From: Isoetes taiwanensis
Lineage: Eukaryota > Streptophyta > Lycopodiopsida > Isoetales > Isoetaceae
Reading direction: 5' to 3'
Assembly (NCBI GenBank): GCA_021234155.1
Contig: JAJEKV010000032.1
Location: 7,904,736-7,968,735, forward strand
DNA length: 64,000 nucleotides
Positions within the stretch are counted from its first letter, which is position 1. Each line of letters starts with the position of its first letter. Shown here piece by piece: positions 1-10,569 of this stretch. A program made the position numbers and the translations under genes. Under the pieces are notes generated by a model. That model was not told where the DNA came from and did not search any database. It saw nothing but the letters and a program-made list of their open reading frames with translations.

Positions 1-149
1 AAACTCCCGGGCAAGATCCCCTCGTCTGTAATTTTTGTGATATCTCACTCCACGTTGGGAACTTCCACCTAGGCTTCAGACTACAATGGAATCCCAACAA
101 TGGTGTCAATTGGATACCTGTGGCTCCCTGATTCGTCCCTATAGCAACG

Positions 150-400
150 AAATATTAGGGCAGGCCACATTTCTCCGTATTATCACCCTTATTACATCAT
201 ATAACTTTCCTATCCCACCTGGCAGGCTGGTAGTGCCACTTGGCAAACTGCTAGTGCTCGTCGGATTGAACAAAAGGGGGTGGCACGTGCGAAATGTGGA
301 CTGCCCTAACATTTCGAGGGAAATGTTCGCTGGCTGGCTATTACGCGGGGCAGTGGCCGCACCCCGCGTAATGGCCAACCAGCAAACATTACCCCTAACT
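150..400. repeat. nested inverted repeats (foldback hairpin)
   Basis: Two inverted-repeat pairs lie inside one another. The inner pair (322-350 against 362-390) forms a stem of about 29 bp with an 11-nt loop and about three mismatches. The outer pair (150-173 against 291-314) is about 23 bp long. No coding sense is visible on either strand; open frames here exist on both strands only because the sequence is palindromic. It looks like a small foldback or MITE relic, but I see no clear target duplication. Confidence 0.6.
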
Positions 401-1439
401 AACGACGCAGTGGAATCTGGGTCTAATGGGCCACTCACATGAATAATTTTTTTTTTCAGCGCTGAAGATGGGCTGAGCAGGCAAAGGGCAGCAGCTGAAG
501 CATTGCCTCAGCATCCCCGGGAGTTTCACCTAATATAAAGGGGATACGCCACGTGCGTTAATGGGGTCAGCAAAAAACCCTCCGTATACGCCTTGTCCAA
601 CCTTCTAAACACCCCTTCCCGTATACATATTACACTGGATTCCCCCCAGAAAACCCCCTAGCCAAGCCCCTACCCATATGTATACATATAGTTTAGGGTA
701 AAAAAAACCCACCCCATTCACTCACATGTTATATACACCTTAAACTATGTGACATCCCTGGGTCAGCATCGTGTCGTCCATGGCGCGAGCGCTGAGGCCT
801 CTCAACGCATGTGCATGTGAACCCCACATAAGTGTGTATCTCCAGGAGTCGACCTTCATTTCTTAGTTTGCCATGACAGACATTTGTCAGTCTAATTTAC
901 CGGTTTTTTAACATTAAAGGGCTTTTAAATTTGATGCTCTTTATCTTGGGTAGTTGGAGAATTGAACCAAAACATTATCAAGATGGAGAATTAAGCCAAA
1001 AATTAACCGAATGCTTAAATTTTAACAGAATTTTTTCCATGTCAAATGTTGTTTTATTTTTTAAGAAACTAAACCAACTTGGTCATAATGGCAATCGCAG
1101 AAGCTGACTCTATGCCAACCAAACTTTAACACAATTTAACTGCTTATGAAAGTTTATATAGCAAATATAGAACTGACCTGGCCTTCCAGAAAGGTACTTC
1201 TTCCTGCCATAAGATGCACCTAAAGCTTGCATTCAGCGCGCAATCTAGTTGGGTATCGCGTAATGACTATGACTTGACAGAGCATTGTGAGTACTGTACT
1301 CTAACGTCAGTGTTGCAATAGGGGCATAAAATTGATACTGGGTAGCAGAAATCACCGTCCGGACGTCGCTTAAAGTGCTTAAACGCAGCGATTTTTCAGC
1401 ACATAATAAGCATTTAACGTGCGGTGCTTATTTAGACAA
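401..1439. other. no gene seen
   Basis: This stretch is AT-rich with scattered C-runs. I find no conserved protein, no long frame and no clear repeat boundaries in it. Confidence 0.5.
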
Positions 1440-1900
1440 GCACCTGATGAAATATTTTTTGGTTGATTCACAATAATTCTTCACGAAAGTGACTCAAATT
1501 TGACCTTCTAATACGTTTTTGCATCTCCAATCTAATGGAAGAGACGGCATTAGATTTTATGACGCCGTTTGTGAGATATAAGCTTTTCCCTTATAGATAC
1601 CAGTTTTTTAGCTTTTTTCACTATCAATCCTCTATGGAATGATCTGAAACTTGACCTCCAAAGACGTTTTTGCATCACGAATCCAATGGAATAGACGGCA
1701 TCAAATTCTGTATTGTAGTTTGTAAGATATTAGGATTTTACGGTAAAATATCAGAAATCGTTTTTTGGCCTCTTGCGGTGAAAATACTCAATGGATTTAA
1801 CTGAAACTTGGTGTCCTAAGACTTTTTGTACTACGAATCCATAGGAACTGACGGCAATCCATTTTGTCAAGTAGTTTATGAGATATTGGCTTTTACTCTA
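1440..1900. repeat. three diverged tandem units of about 150 bp
   Basis: The core, an exact GACGGCA preceded by a CAAT/ATAGGAA-like stretch and followed about 20 nt later by a (T)TTG/TATGAGATAT-like stretch, recurs at 1543, 1694 and 1850, giving spacings of 151 and 156 bp. Flanking words such as 'cgtttttgca' and 'gagatat' recur at matching places. The units are strongly diverged and non-coding. Confidence 0.6.
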
Positions 1901-2599
1901 TGGCAACCTTGATCGAATTTTTCATGATTGTGCTCAAAATATGCACAGGTAGAAGCTGCAATTTCATAAGGATTCTTAGTTTTGGATGCCGATTCCAATG
2001 AGCCATAGCTTGCTGTATTTGGTGAAGTAGATCAAATGCCACAAATGGAGTGTCGCTGCTGTTACGAAGCATCGGGCTCATATCAAGAAATTTTAGCCGT
2101 TGATTGATTTTGACGGTCCTAATGGTCCAGGTCTTCTCATAGTGTCCATTTATTTACGTGCTTAATATGTGCTTCGCCAAAAAATGTACCCCACTAGCAA
2201 TTTTGTACCTATAGGTGTAAATATAAATGATAGTTAATTCTTCAGACTGCAAGGAAGATGGCAAATATGCATTAAAGCCATTTTATCCTGCTTGGTTTCT
2301 TCAAAGGCAACCGGGCCCATCCGGTTCAACAACAGCAGAGCTTGGCCACAGCCGTCCTTGCGAACCCTAGAGAAAACAACTTTATCGGAAAAAAAAAATC
2401 TAAAGAAACTTCTGACGTGGCATCATCTTCAAATATATAGCATAATAACAGGGGATTTCTTTTGTAACATTTATACACTTTTGGATATGGTTTTCTTATG
2501 ATTTGGTTGTTGTATTCGTTTAGATGTACTGAATAGTACTTTTAGAGTGCACCTTTTCTAAACCATTGATTTCTTATATAAAAACAATTGTATGGCCGT

Positions 2600-2950
2600 G
2601 GTTATAAATGTGTGCATGTGCACTATTTTTAATAGTTTTTAGGGTTTTATCTTTTGTTTTAATAGTTTCTAGGGTTTCATCTTTTGTTTTTCCCTTGTAT
2701 GTGCCACATTCGCCCTTAAAGTATATTGTTGTATCGGAAGCAGAGGCACCAGCATCTTCAGAATCATCGACAAAAAAAAATGCAGGAGGACCGAGTCTGT
2801 CCTTTGATTTGGAGGCAACAGAAGCAAATTTTTGACAATCCAAGTGTTCAATCTGAAGCAGCGGCACCAGAACCTTCAATATCGTCCAGGAAAAAGAATG
2901 CAGCTATTGTAAACAAAATTCTTGATCTCCTATTTCTTCTACATCTATAA
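2600..2950 (+). other. decayed repeat-bearing fragment, possibly once coding
   Basis: A 36-bp motif (TAGTTT(T/C)TAGGGTTT) is tandemly duplicated at about 2628-2690. It is followed by two related Ser/Ala/Glu-rich coding-like blocks (SEAEAPASSESS at about 2735, then a similar block at about 2855 in another frame). Two diverged copies of one block in different frames argue for a dead repeat, not a gene. I recognise no family. Confidence 0.25.
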
Positions 2951-4821
2951 TTTCATTGGTTTTAAGGGTTTATCTTTTCCTTTCTCCAAATGCTTCTCCA
3001 CTGGAGCATGCCATCAGGGCAAGTCCGGATCCTACTCCTTAGTCCAAAGCATGGGACAAGGGGATGAAATTTGTGAAAGCTAAGGGCAATGGTTTTCAAC
3101 TGAGCAACATGACAACTCAGCTTCTACTGCTTCAGATCTTCAATAGATTGGTTTGGTTTTAAGAGTTTGTTTTTCTTTTTTTTCAATGCTTCTCTGCTGA
3201 GCATGGCATCAGGGCAAAAGGGTTCTTAATCTACAAACACAATCCAGCAATGCTTTTGGAGTCAGGTTGTGACGCTCCCAGAATCTATACAATGCTTCCA
3301 TCGTACAAATACGGAATTCCCCTCCCATGGCGACTACATCACCATGGTAAGGCCCTCCGTCATACTCGGACCACTTGGGATGGCCAAGTATCCGGGCGAG
3401 GAACACGGAGGTGTCATTCGTCCCACGTCCTCTATGGAAAATCCTATACAGCGGAAGCATACATACATGTTAGCATACAACAATCATGCTAAATAATATA
3501 CTACCATGAAGGGTGGCCCATCCATCATCATCAACGGAAATACAATACAACCATAAATAACACGAGCAATACACCATAACAGGGGCGCTACCCGAGGCTC
3601 AGACTCCAAGGGGTCAACTGACGGCCAGGCCTCAAGATATCATCAGACGGAAGTATAACATGGCATGGGCTGGCATAAGACAATGGCTAGGGTAGTCCAC
3701 TCTATCCGCCCCTCCTGTGCACACTTTGCAGATATGCTGAATCATGCTATGACATGCTTGTAGCCCTCTGGAGATGCAATCCCAAGGAATCACCCTATGG
3801 GACTACTCCGGGTTACATCTCCCCAGTCCGATGAGGCAGGTCAGAGAAGCTTCCCTCCTGGATCACGACAGTTCCCTGGGTGTGCTAGAGGATACCTGCC
3901 CCACTTGCAGCACCCGTATCCGTACCCAACTTACCCCCCTAAATCTACCCAAACTCGAGGACGTCCATATAGACCATATTCAACGACTCAGGAGGTGTCA
4001 GACCCATACCCGGCCCACACACAGTGACCGACTATAGGCCTAGCACACTGTAGGAGCCCCAGTAACCACGCTCAGCAAGGCTCCACCCCCACTTCACCAG
4101 TTGCATCCGTTGTTTGGTGCTGAACCACATCATAGCATCTTCAGTCAGGTTGGCTCTTGTGCACAGGCCGCAAGTATTGTGTTTTAAGGGGTCTGGCTAG
4201 AAACATCTCTAATCCTAAGAGGCTTTCAGGTCTCTACCCTTCCCTTAACCCCAATACACAGAGGGAGCAGAAAGAAAGAATATAAACACCATCCAAGTAT
4301 CCATCATCATCCAAAACAACATATGAAAGAGAATTCAACCATTCCATCTACTCAAAGAAGTGTTAGCAGAGATACAAGCTATCTAGGGACTAACCAGTCT
4401 CTTGGCTGGAGCCATTATCACGGAAAGTCTCCATTCTTCAGGTCTGTTGGCAAGAACTGGCAAGAACTAGTAGCTGCTCCTCCTCTCCTCTTCCCAATTC
4501 GAATTTGGGGCAAAAATGGGGGCAGGACCCTTATTTCTCCACTCAAATTAGCAAGTCCCACTTGGCCAATCGAGTTGGGCCAGGTGGCACTCCCCTATTG
4601 GTTATGTTTAACTAATTATACCCTAATTAGCATAATTAGGTTAATTATCCACTAGTTTTATTAGCATAGCTAATAAAATCCATTTTAAGTGAACCACCCT
4701 AGGGGTCTAATTAAATGTTGGTGACGTGTCATGCTATGCATACGTATACCATATAAATACCTGGAACATCACACAGGTGAAGAGAATGATGAGAAAGCTT
4801 TGGCACAAGTAGAGCCTCTGC
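2951..4821. other. anonymous intergenic DNA, possible LTR-like block
   Basis: No recognisable protein is encoded. A TATAAATA box-like word at about 4753 lies in an AT-rich context and is followed by a purine-rich stretch, as in some LTR U3/R regions or promoters. I could not pair it with a second LTR, so this is only a hint. Confidence 0.2.
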
Positions 4822-5950
4822 TCAAATGCTTCTTCTAGCAGGGCCATTATTGGTGTGGAGGCGTAACTTAATACGAAAAGAATTATAAGGGATCTGAGGA
4901 CTTAATTTGGTATTCATCTTTAAGGATACATTGCAGATCTCTGATGCCTTTTTATTGGTAAGGAAATATTCAAGAATTAGTACTCTGATCATGGATTGTA
5001 CACCCATTTGTCAGCTTATTGGTCGTACTTCAAAATATATTTAGAAAAATGCTTCGGCCTTACAGTTTGAAACATGTTCTTGGGTAAAAAGCATCTGGAG
5101 CTCAAACAAAAGGGATTGATCATATTAAATGCATGACATATACGCTGCATATTTGTTCTTCACGTTGGCTGCTTATGTAGGAAGCTGAGATTTAATTTCT
5201 TGAGTTTGCATTTTATTTGCAGTAAATGATCCACTTTGTGAAGGGTTAAGCTCTTTTTTGCTGTATATAAGCATAACCGTGGATGTTTTTTGAGGGCTTT
5301 GAGGCCACCATTTCTTATTCCTGCTAGGATGACTCTATCAAACAAGAAATACAAAGCATTGAGCATATATAGTTGGCCACGAATGCTTGGGCAGAATGCT
5401 AGATTCTTACATTGCATTTAAGGTAAATTGGCCATTTATCTACAAATTATTTCTGATAAAATACAGCGACACAAGGAAAACATTTGTTTTTACTATCAAA
5501 TGAAGCAGAAATGCCAACACCATGTGCCATTGAAGTGAGTGTGCTATAAGTGTGCTATGATCTCTGATGGCTTCATCTGGAGCAGCGATAAAAACTCAAA
5601 CAGACCAGCATGGTCACTTGCAGTAGATAAGGAGCTAGATATGATGGTTATTAGCATTGCCATAGTTGTTGGACCAATTAATGTAAACAAGGTGTTGGCT
5701 GCCTGCTTCTGAGGGCTTAAGAGACATTCCAAGTGACAAATTATTTGCATACATGCATCTAGAGGATGCTGCAAAAACTCATGTCGTGTACAATGTGTCT
5801 CATATCCAAATTTTGCAGAAACTGTACTTTTCTTTAAGTTAAAACAGGTCGCCCATATGTAGAAGAGCTTCTTCCTTATCTCTGGATTATCTGCATTTAT
5901 AGATGGCTTTTCCAATTTATTGCTAAGTTGTGGCAAGACAAGAGCTTTAC
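4822..5950 (-). pseudogene. possible exon remnants of an unidentified helical protein
   Basis: Reading the minus strand, 5936-5544 encodes 130 residues of helix-rich, protein-like sequence beginning LPQLSNKLEKPSINADNP after an acceptor-like CCTCCAG. It ends ...MKPSEIIAHL and a stop. Further coding-like pieces lie at 5417-5160 and 5007-4822. The composition resembles ARM/HEAT-type scaffold proteins, but I cannot name a family. No complete gene model could be built, so this may be a relic or part of a gene with badly placed exons. Confidence 0.22.
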
Positions 5951-6092
5951 TGGAGGCCAGGTGAGTAAATACAAGTTTCTATAGAATTGTCTGCTTGCAT
6001 GCTCAGATGCAGATTGTTTTGAAGCATTCTTCGTGTAACAGCTGCAAATATGCACATATTACATGCAACAAAATGTGGAGCATGTATGTTCC

Positions 6093-6115
6093 TTTTTTTT
6101 TTTTTTTTTTTTTTT
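6093..6115. repeat. poly(T) tract of 23
   Basis: An uninterrupted run of 23 T lies here. It could be the poly(A) tail of a minus-strand retro-insertion whose body would lie to the right, or slippage-expanded DNA. No recognisable retro-body was found next to it. Confidence 0.7.
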
Positions 6116-6407
6116 AGTTATTCTATCATAGTGAAGATCATTTCTCTGCGCTATAATTACCATACATGTTAGTATGGATGGTATGATGCCTTTGTTCTTT
6201 GGGCCTAGTTAGAGTTGGAACATGAATTATTATGGCTTTTTGCCAGATGGATTTTCAAAGGTTTTTGAAGAATAGAATAGAAGAGAATAGAAGAGATTTT
6301 AAGATTCTTTCAGCTCCAATGACAAAGATGATGTTCTGTCTTGCTCTACCTTTACGTTTGGATCCATATTAGATCAATATGGCAACATCATCATTATGAG
6401 CAGACAT

Positions 6408-6545
6408 CATGCTTATTGGTGTTCCCACTATTGCACGAATGCATTATCATATCTTACATGCTTATTGGCATTTCCACTATTGCATCAATGCATATTATTA
6501 TCATATCTCACATGCTTATTGGCGTTTCCGCTATTGCATATGGCT
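6408..6545. repeat. three tandem units of about 50 bp
   Basis: Units starting CATGCTTATTGG at 6408, 6457 and 6511 each continue with CCACTATTGCA-like sequence. The frames read through because of the repeat, but the encoded protein resembles nothing known. Confidence 0.75.
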
Positions 6546-6757
6546 ACCCGTAAACTGTATATGTTGGTTTCTAATTTTTTTAGTATTATTTCAAATTCTT
6601 AAATAAATATATCAATAAAATGTTTTATTATGTCTATAATACCATTACATATGCTTTCTACTTTGTTCATCAATTCTTACACATTTCTTAAGGCCTCAAA
6701 GGTGCCAAACGTTTTTTGGAGCTAATACAAACTATTACATCCAACACTCTAAAATTA

Positions 6758-7074
6758 AATCCCCCTTGAAACGCCCTTTAATTTGGGTGCATATTCACAC
6801 GGGGGGTGAGGTAGGACAGTGAAAGCCCCTAAAAACGTATAACGCATGTACAAAATCAACACCATTTAGTACATTGCCTCAAACCTTATAGTATTTTGCA
6901 AACTTTGTTATATAGTATACCAAAACTTATACAAGCATACCCCACAAACGAGGATCGCTATCTATGGTCCAGACCAAGGAATATAGGGTAAATATGCCCG
7001 TCCGACAGCTCTCGATGCCCGGAGTCAACTCCCATGTGAATATGCACCCAAATCAAAGGGGGTTTCAAGGGATT
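6758..7074. mobile_element. MITE with terminal inverted repeats of about 43 bp
   Basis: The left end (6758-6803) and the reverse complement of the right end (7031-7074) match over about 43 bp, including CCTTGAAAC at the tips and TTTGGGTGCATATTCAC further in. The 317-bp element has no coding capacity. I could not settle the target duplication because the left tip carries two extra C residues. The superfamily is undetermined. Confidence 0.65.
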
Positions 7075-7560
7075 GTTGGCTTGCTCAAATCGGGGTCGTT
7101 CAAATTAGGTCTCCATGGATGACATACCTTTTCGAGGAGTGCCTATAGCATCTTTTGGCATTAAAAAGTACATTTGGCATGCCACATGGCACAATCTGAA
7201 CCCTCCATACGCTATAGATATAATATAAGATGTCCACATGTCAAAATTTGCTAAATATTCAAGGGCTACTACCAATAGGATCTTATTGAGATGTGGCATC
7301 GAACAACTATTTAAGCTCCTTCCCATGCATCTGATGAGCAATTGCTTTTTATTCTCTTTCTCTTCTGTGCATTGTGTGATGGAGTAATAAATTTCCACGA
7401 TTATATTTATTTTCTTTAGGGCTTTTGGGTTCTTTGTACCTATGTTGCTGAGCAAATTTGATTGTATTATTTTGTCTGAATATAGGTTGATGCCATTTGA
7501 TAATTCCTTTGTTGTAGCTTTTACTGAGGCAACAATGAAGCAGGGGCAATGGTTACGGTT
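7075..7560. other. no gene seen
   Basis: This is AT-rich intergenic sequence between the MITE and a LINE relic, with no recognisable coding potential. Confidence 0.4.
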
Positions 7561-7562
7561 AT

Positions 7563-8636
7563 TTGGAAAAGCATATAAGCTCGAAGAAAGATGGCGGTTT
7601 GGTCATGATGGACTCAACTCTGCATAGCAAAGTCCTAATCTCAAAGTTTGTCTGGTGGATCTTGATGGACAGGCTCAGTCTTGTGGGATGCGGTTGCTCG
7701 TTTAGGCTCTTGAGCATTTCTGTGTGTTTCAAAACTATTAGTTGTCCCATGTTTACCCTGGGCACTGTTTTTTTCTATACCGCCTCCTCATGCATCTCCC
7801 TTTCTTTAGGGGGTTCTTAGAGCATAAAAAGCTGTGGGATTGTTGGCTTCTTTACACCCCTCAAATTGGTCTCAGACTACTTCACCTTTCCTTTGGGTAC
7901 CTTCTATCTTTCTAGTTCTGCCCCGCTTGTCTCATCCATGCACCCTAAGACTCAGAACAAATGGCTCCTAGCAGGTATAACTTATTTTTAAGCCTGGTAC
8001 TCTGATTTTCATCTCCTCTTTTGGCAGGACTTAAAGGACACTTACAGTTTGACTTCGTTAGATTAAGTGGTTGCTGACATCATCCCCCTATGAAAATTGC
8101 TATTGAGTACATGTGGAAGTTTATAGCTGATATTTTTTGTGATAGACACTTTGTTAGAAACTGCTACAAGCATCTCACTATGCTGCCTCCATGGCCTCAC
8201 TAACAACTAGTAGTTCCAGATGCCAATCACCGGCTAGTTTGACCCAGGTCATAGGACCAAACTCTCTCTAGTTTGGTCCAGAGTGTTTTCGTTTATGCCA
8301 TTTGGACACGAGTCCGAGCATCTTTTTGTGCACGTCTCACGAGCTAGGGAATCTTGGTCAGCCTTCTTCCTCGCAAATAGCCACACTTTAAGTGTGCAAT
8401 TAAAATTTGCAAGGCTTTAGTTTGTTGGATGATGTGGAAACACAGATGCTAAACAATTATTAAAGGTGGGCGCACTCCTGCTACCGGCCTCTATCAAGAA
8501 ATTAAATCGTGTCTTCATGACCAATATTTGACCTTAGAGTTGCACCCTAATATTAAAGAGGAGGTTTGGGATTATCCTCATCTCCCTTAGCATTTTTATG
8601 TAATATCTTTGTGTCTGTTGAAAGAGAAAAAAAAAT
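7563..8636 (+). mobile_element. 5'-truncated, decayed LINE (3' end of ORF2)
   Basis: The reading KKDGGLVMMDSTLHSKVLI at 7581 onward, followed by SKFVWWIL, matches the segment after the reverse transcriptase in plant LINEs (usual form GGLGL.D...N.ALLAKW.WR). Further coding-like stretches follow in shifting frames. Near 8430-8580 there is a C-terminal tail of the zf-RVT type (W..WK.R). The element ends in a T-rich stretch and a short A-run at about 8626-8636. Only the 3' part survives, as expected of target-primed insertion with 5' truncation. There are many stops, so it is dead. Confidence 0.45.
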
Positions 8637-8987
8637 GCTTAAGAGACAAACCAGATTTAACCATGCAAGGCCATTTTCTTATGGAACTGCATTGGCGAAT
8701 TCCAATGACACTAAACATCCAAAATAAACTCTTAAAAACCAAAGAATTTTAAACATGGGAGACAAGAACTACCGATATCTCCAACAATAACTTGTGCAAG
8801 ATTTGAGCATAGATGCACAACCCATCCAATTAAATAGCGTGTTGCCTGGGACCCACATCCAACACAATTCACATGTTTGTCGTGCCACAATTCGATCACA
8901 AGTGGTTTGCTTTCCTTGGTTCTTGTGGAATAGCTTTGAAAATCAAACTCTATCTTGATGGCACATTTGTATGCCTTTGATGATGGA
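8637..8987. other. no gene seen
   Basis: This is intergenic sequence between the LINE tail and the Mutator-like MITE. No conserved coding or repeat structure was noticed. Confidence 0.4.
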
Positions 8988-9580
8988 ATTAAATTAGGGA
9001 AAATTACCCTAATACCGGTATATTGTTACAAAAATTATCAAACTACCCTTAAAAATTATCTAACTCCGTCTCATAGGCCAATTGGCCTCCGTGGACGTTA
9101 AAATATACTTCCTTCCTTCCTCAAAAATAAGGTATTTGGCAGAAATAATAATAACTTTTTTATGACTGATCAAATATAGTGTGGCCTATACAAAACTTAT
9201 AAATGAGTGTGAGATATGTCCAACGGCAGTAGAATCATCTAAAACGAAGTTATGGTGCTTTAAATACAGGTTTAAAAAAAACAACTTAAAAGAGCATAAC
9301 TTGTGAGTATCAACTCCAATTTAGATGAGTTTGATCCTTTAAATACAAGTTTTAAGAAAAAGCTTAAAAGAGCATAATTTGTAAGTCTCAACTCCAATTT
9401 AGGTGAGTTTGATCTTGTTGAAAAGAACTTATCACGATATACAACTATCATATATGAAGACAACTTTTGCATTTAATGAGCCATACAAACTATATTATCA
9501 TATTACTTAAATTGAAGGGAATTTTAGTAATTTTTTGTGTAAGATATAGGGGCATTTTGATAATTTTCCAGATTAAATTA
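8988..9580. mobile_element. Mutator-like non-autonomous element (MITE) with 9-bp target duplication
   Basis: The 9-mer ATTAAATTA occurs at 8988-8996 and again at 9572-9580. Between them, the 575-bp element starts GGGAAAATTACC and ends with the imperfect inverse (TAATTTTCCAG). Left and right ends match over about 65 bp at roughly 70%. A 9-bp duplication plus G-rich tips is the classic signature of Mutator-like elements. No transposase is encoded. The interior holds a tandem duplication (see 9261-9418). Confidence 0.7.
9261..9418. repeat. 79-bp tandem duplication inside the Mutator-like MITE
   Basis: Two adjacent units start TTAAATACA(A/G)G at 9260 and 9339. Both carry CTTAAAAGAGCATAA and CAACTCCAATTTAG in the same order. 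Confidence 0.75.
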
Positions 9581-10569
9581 TTATGGTTAACAAGAGCACC
9601 ATGACATTGATTTTATTAATTTCGTAGGTGCATAAAATGAGTAAGAAAATACAACTCAAAATTCAGAACTCCCAAGATTCTCCCAAGAATGTTGTATGTT
9701 TTAGAGCAAGAATCAGCCTCTAATTTGAGCTTTTATATTACGAATCACAAGTGATAGAACTACATACACATGTAAAAAAACTATAAAAGCAGCTTCGCCA
9801 TTGGTATCTAAATCTGCTCGGGACTAGAGTTCTAAAACCAGACAATACAAACCACCCAAGTGAAAGAGGTGAGGTGTGCATAAATTTCAAAAGATCAAAA
9901 ACACTCACAAGCAAAATATAACCATGCCACCCCACACAGAAAAACTCACTTGTACAAATGCGAGCTATACTACCTGAAGAGCCAGTAATAACAAGTGGCT
10001 GCCCGCTATATACACGGAACACGTTTGATACAAACTGGTTATGAAGGGATAAGACGTTGAGATTGTAAAAAACTCTTAGGGTGGAATGTGGTCGACATTG
10101 ACTGTCATTCCTGTTAGTGCAAATTAAAATAGATGCACGATAAACCTTGTCTGGAATGGTGGATCCAGATCAGATTTAACATCTCTTGAACGCTGATCTT
10201 CCATACCGAGAATGACAGACAATGGCTCAGCAACTACGCTCCAAATGCAGACCAATTTCTGACACCCTTCCTGGAACTCGTTCAAAATCTATCCCCCTAC
10301 ATGTCCTGAAAGAATTCGAAAGATTATAGAAACAAATGTATTGTTACATGTGCCAGTTGTAGATGACATCTGCATGTCGTTCAAACAGATTGGCAATTTG
10401 GAACTGATCAATATCTGCTTGTTTGACCACAGCATGTGTTGATTATTCTTCACGCAAACTCTTGTGCCAATCGCTGATCTCAAGGTAGAGGATGCAGAAG
10501 CTATTGTCATAACAACCTCTCTATTGTACAGGTTTTAGACTAATTACGATCACTTCAGTTAACCCATTA
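9581..10569. other. 3' flank / possible 3' UTR of PDS5
   Basis: This follows the PDS5 stop codon on the minus strand. I see no conserved coding sequence. A candidate AATAAA on the minus strand would lie near 9612, too far away to assign with confidence, so the transcript end is not fixed. Confidence 0.35.

Noticed and set aside
86-442. Open frame of 118 codons on + with an opposing frame on -
   Set aside because: Both frames arise from the inverted repeats; no protein family is recognised.
4740-4800. Promoter of a gene at TATAAATA (4753)
   Set aside because: No coding sequence starts downstream on that strand; kept only as a hint of an LTR.
6093-6115. Poly(A) tail of a processed pseudogene
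   Set aside because: No gene-like body or target duplication was found beside it.
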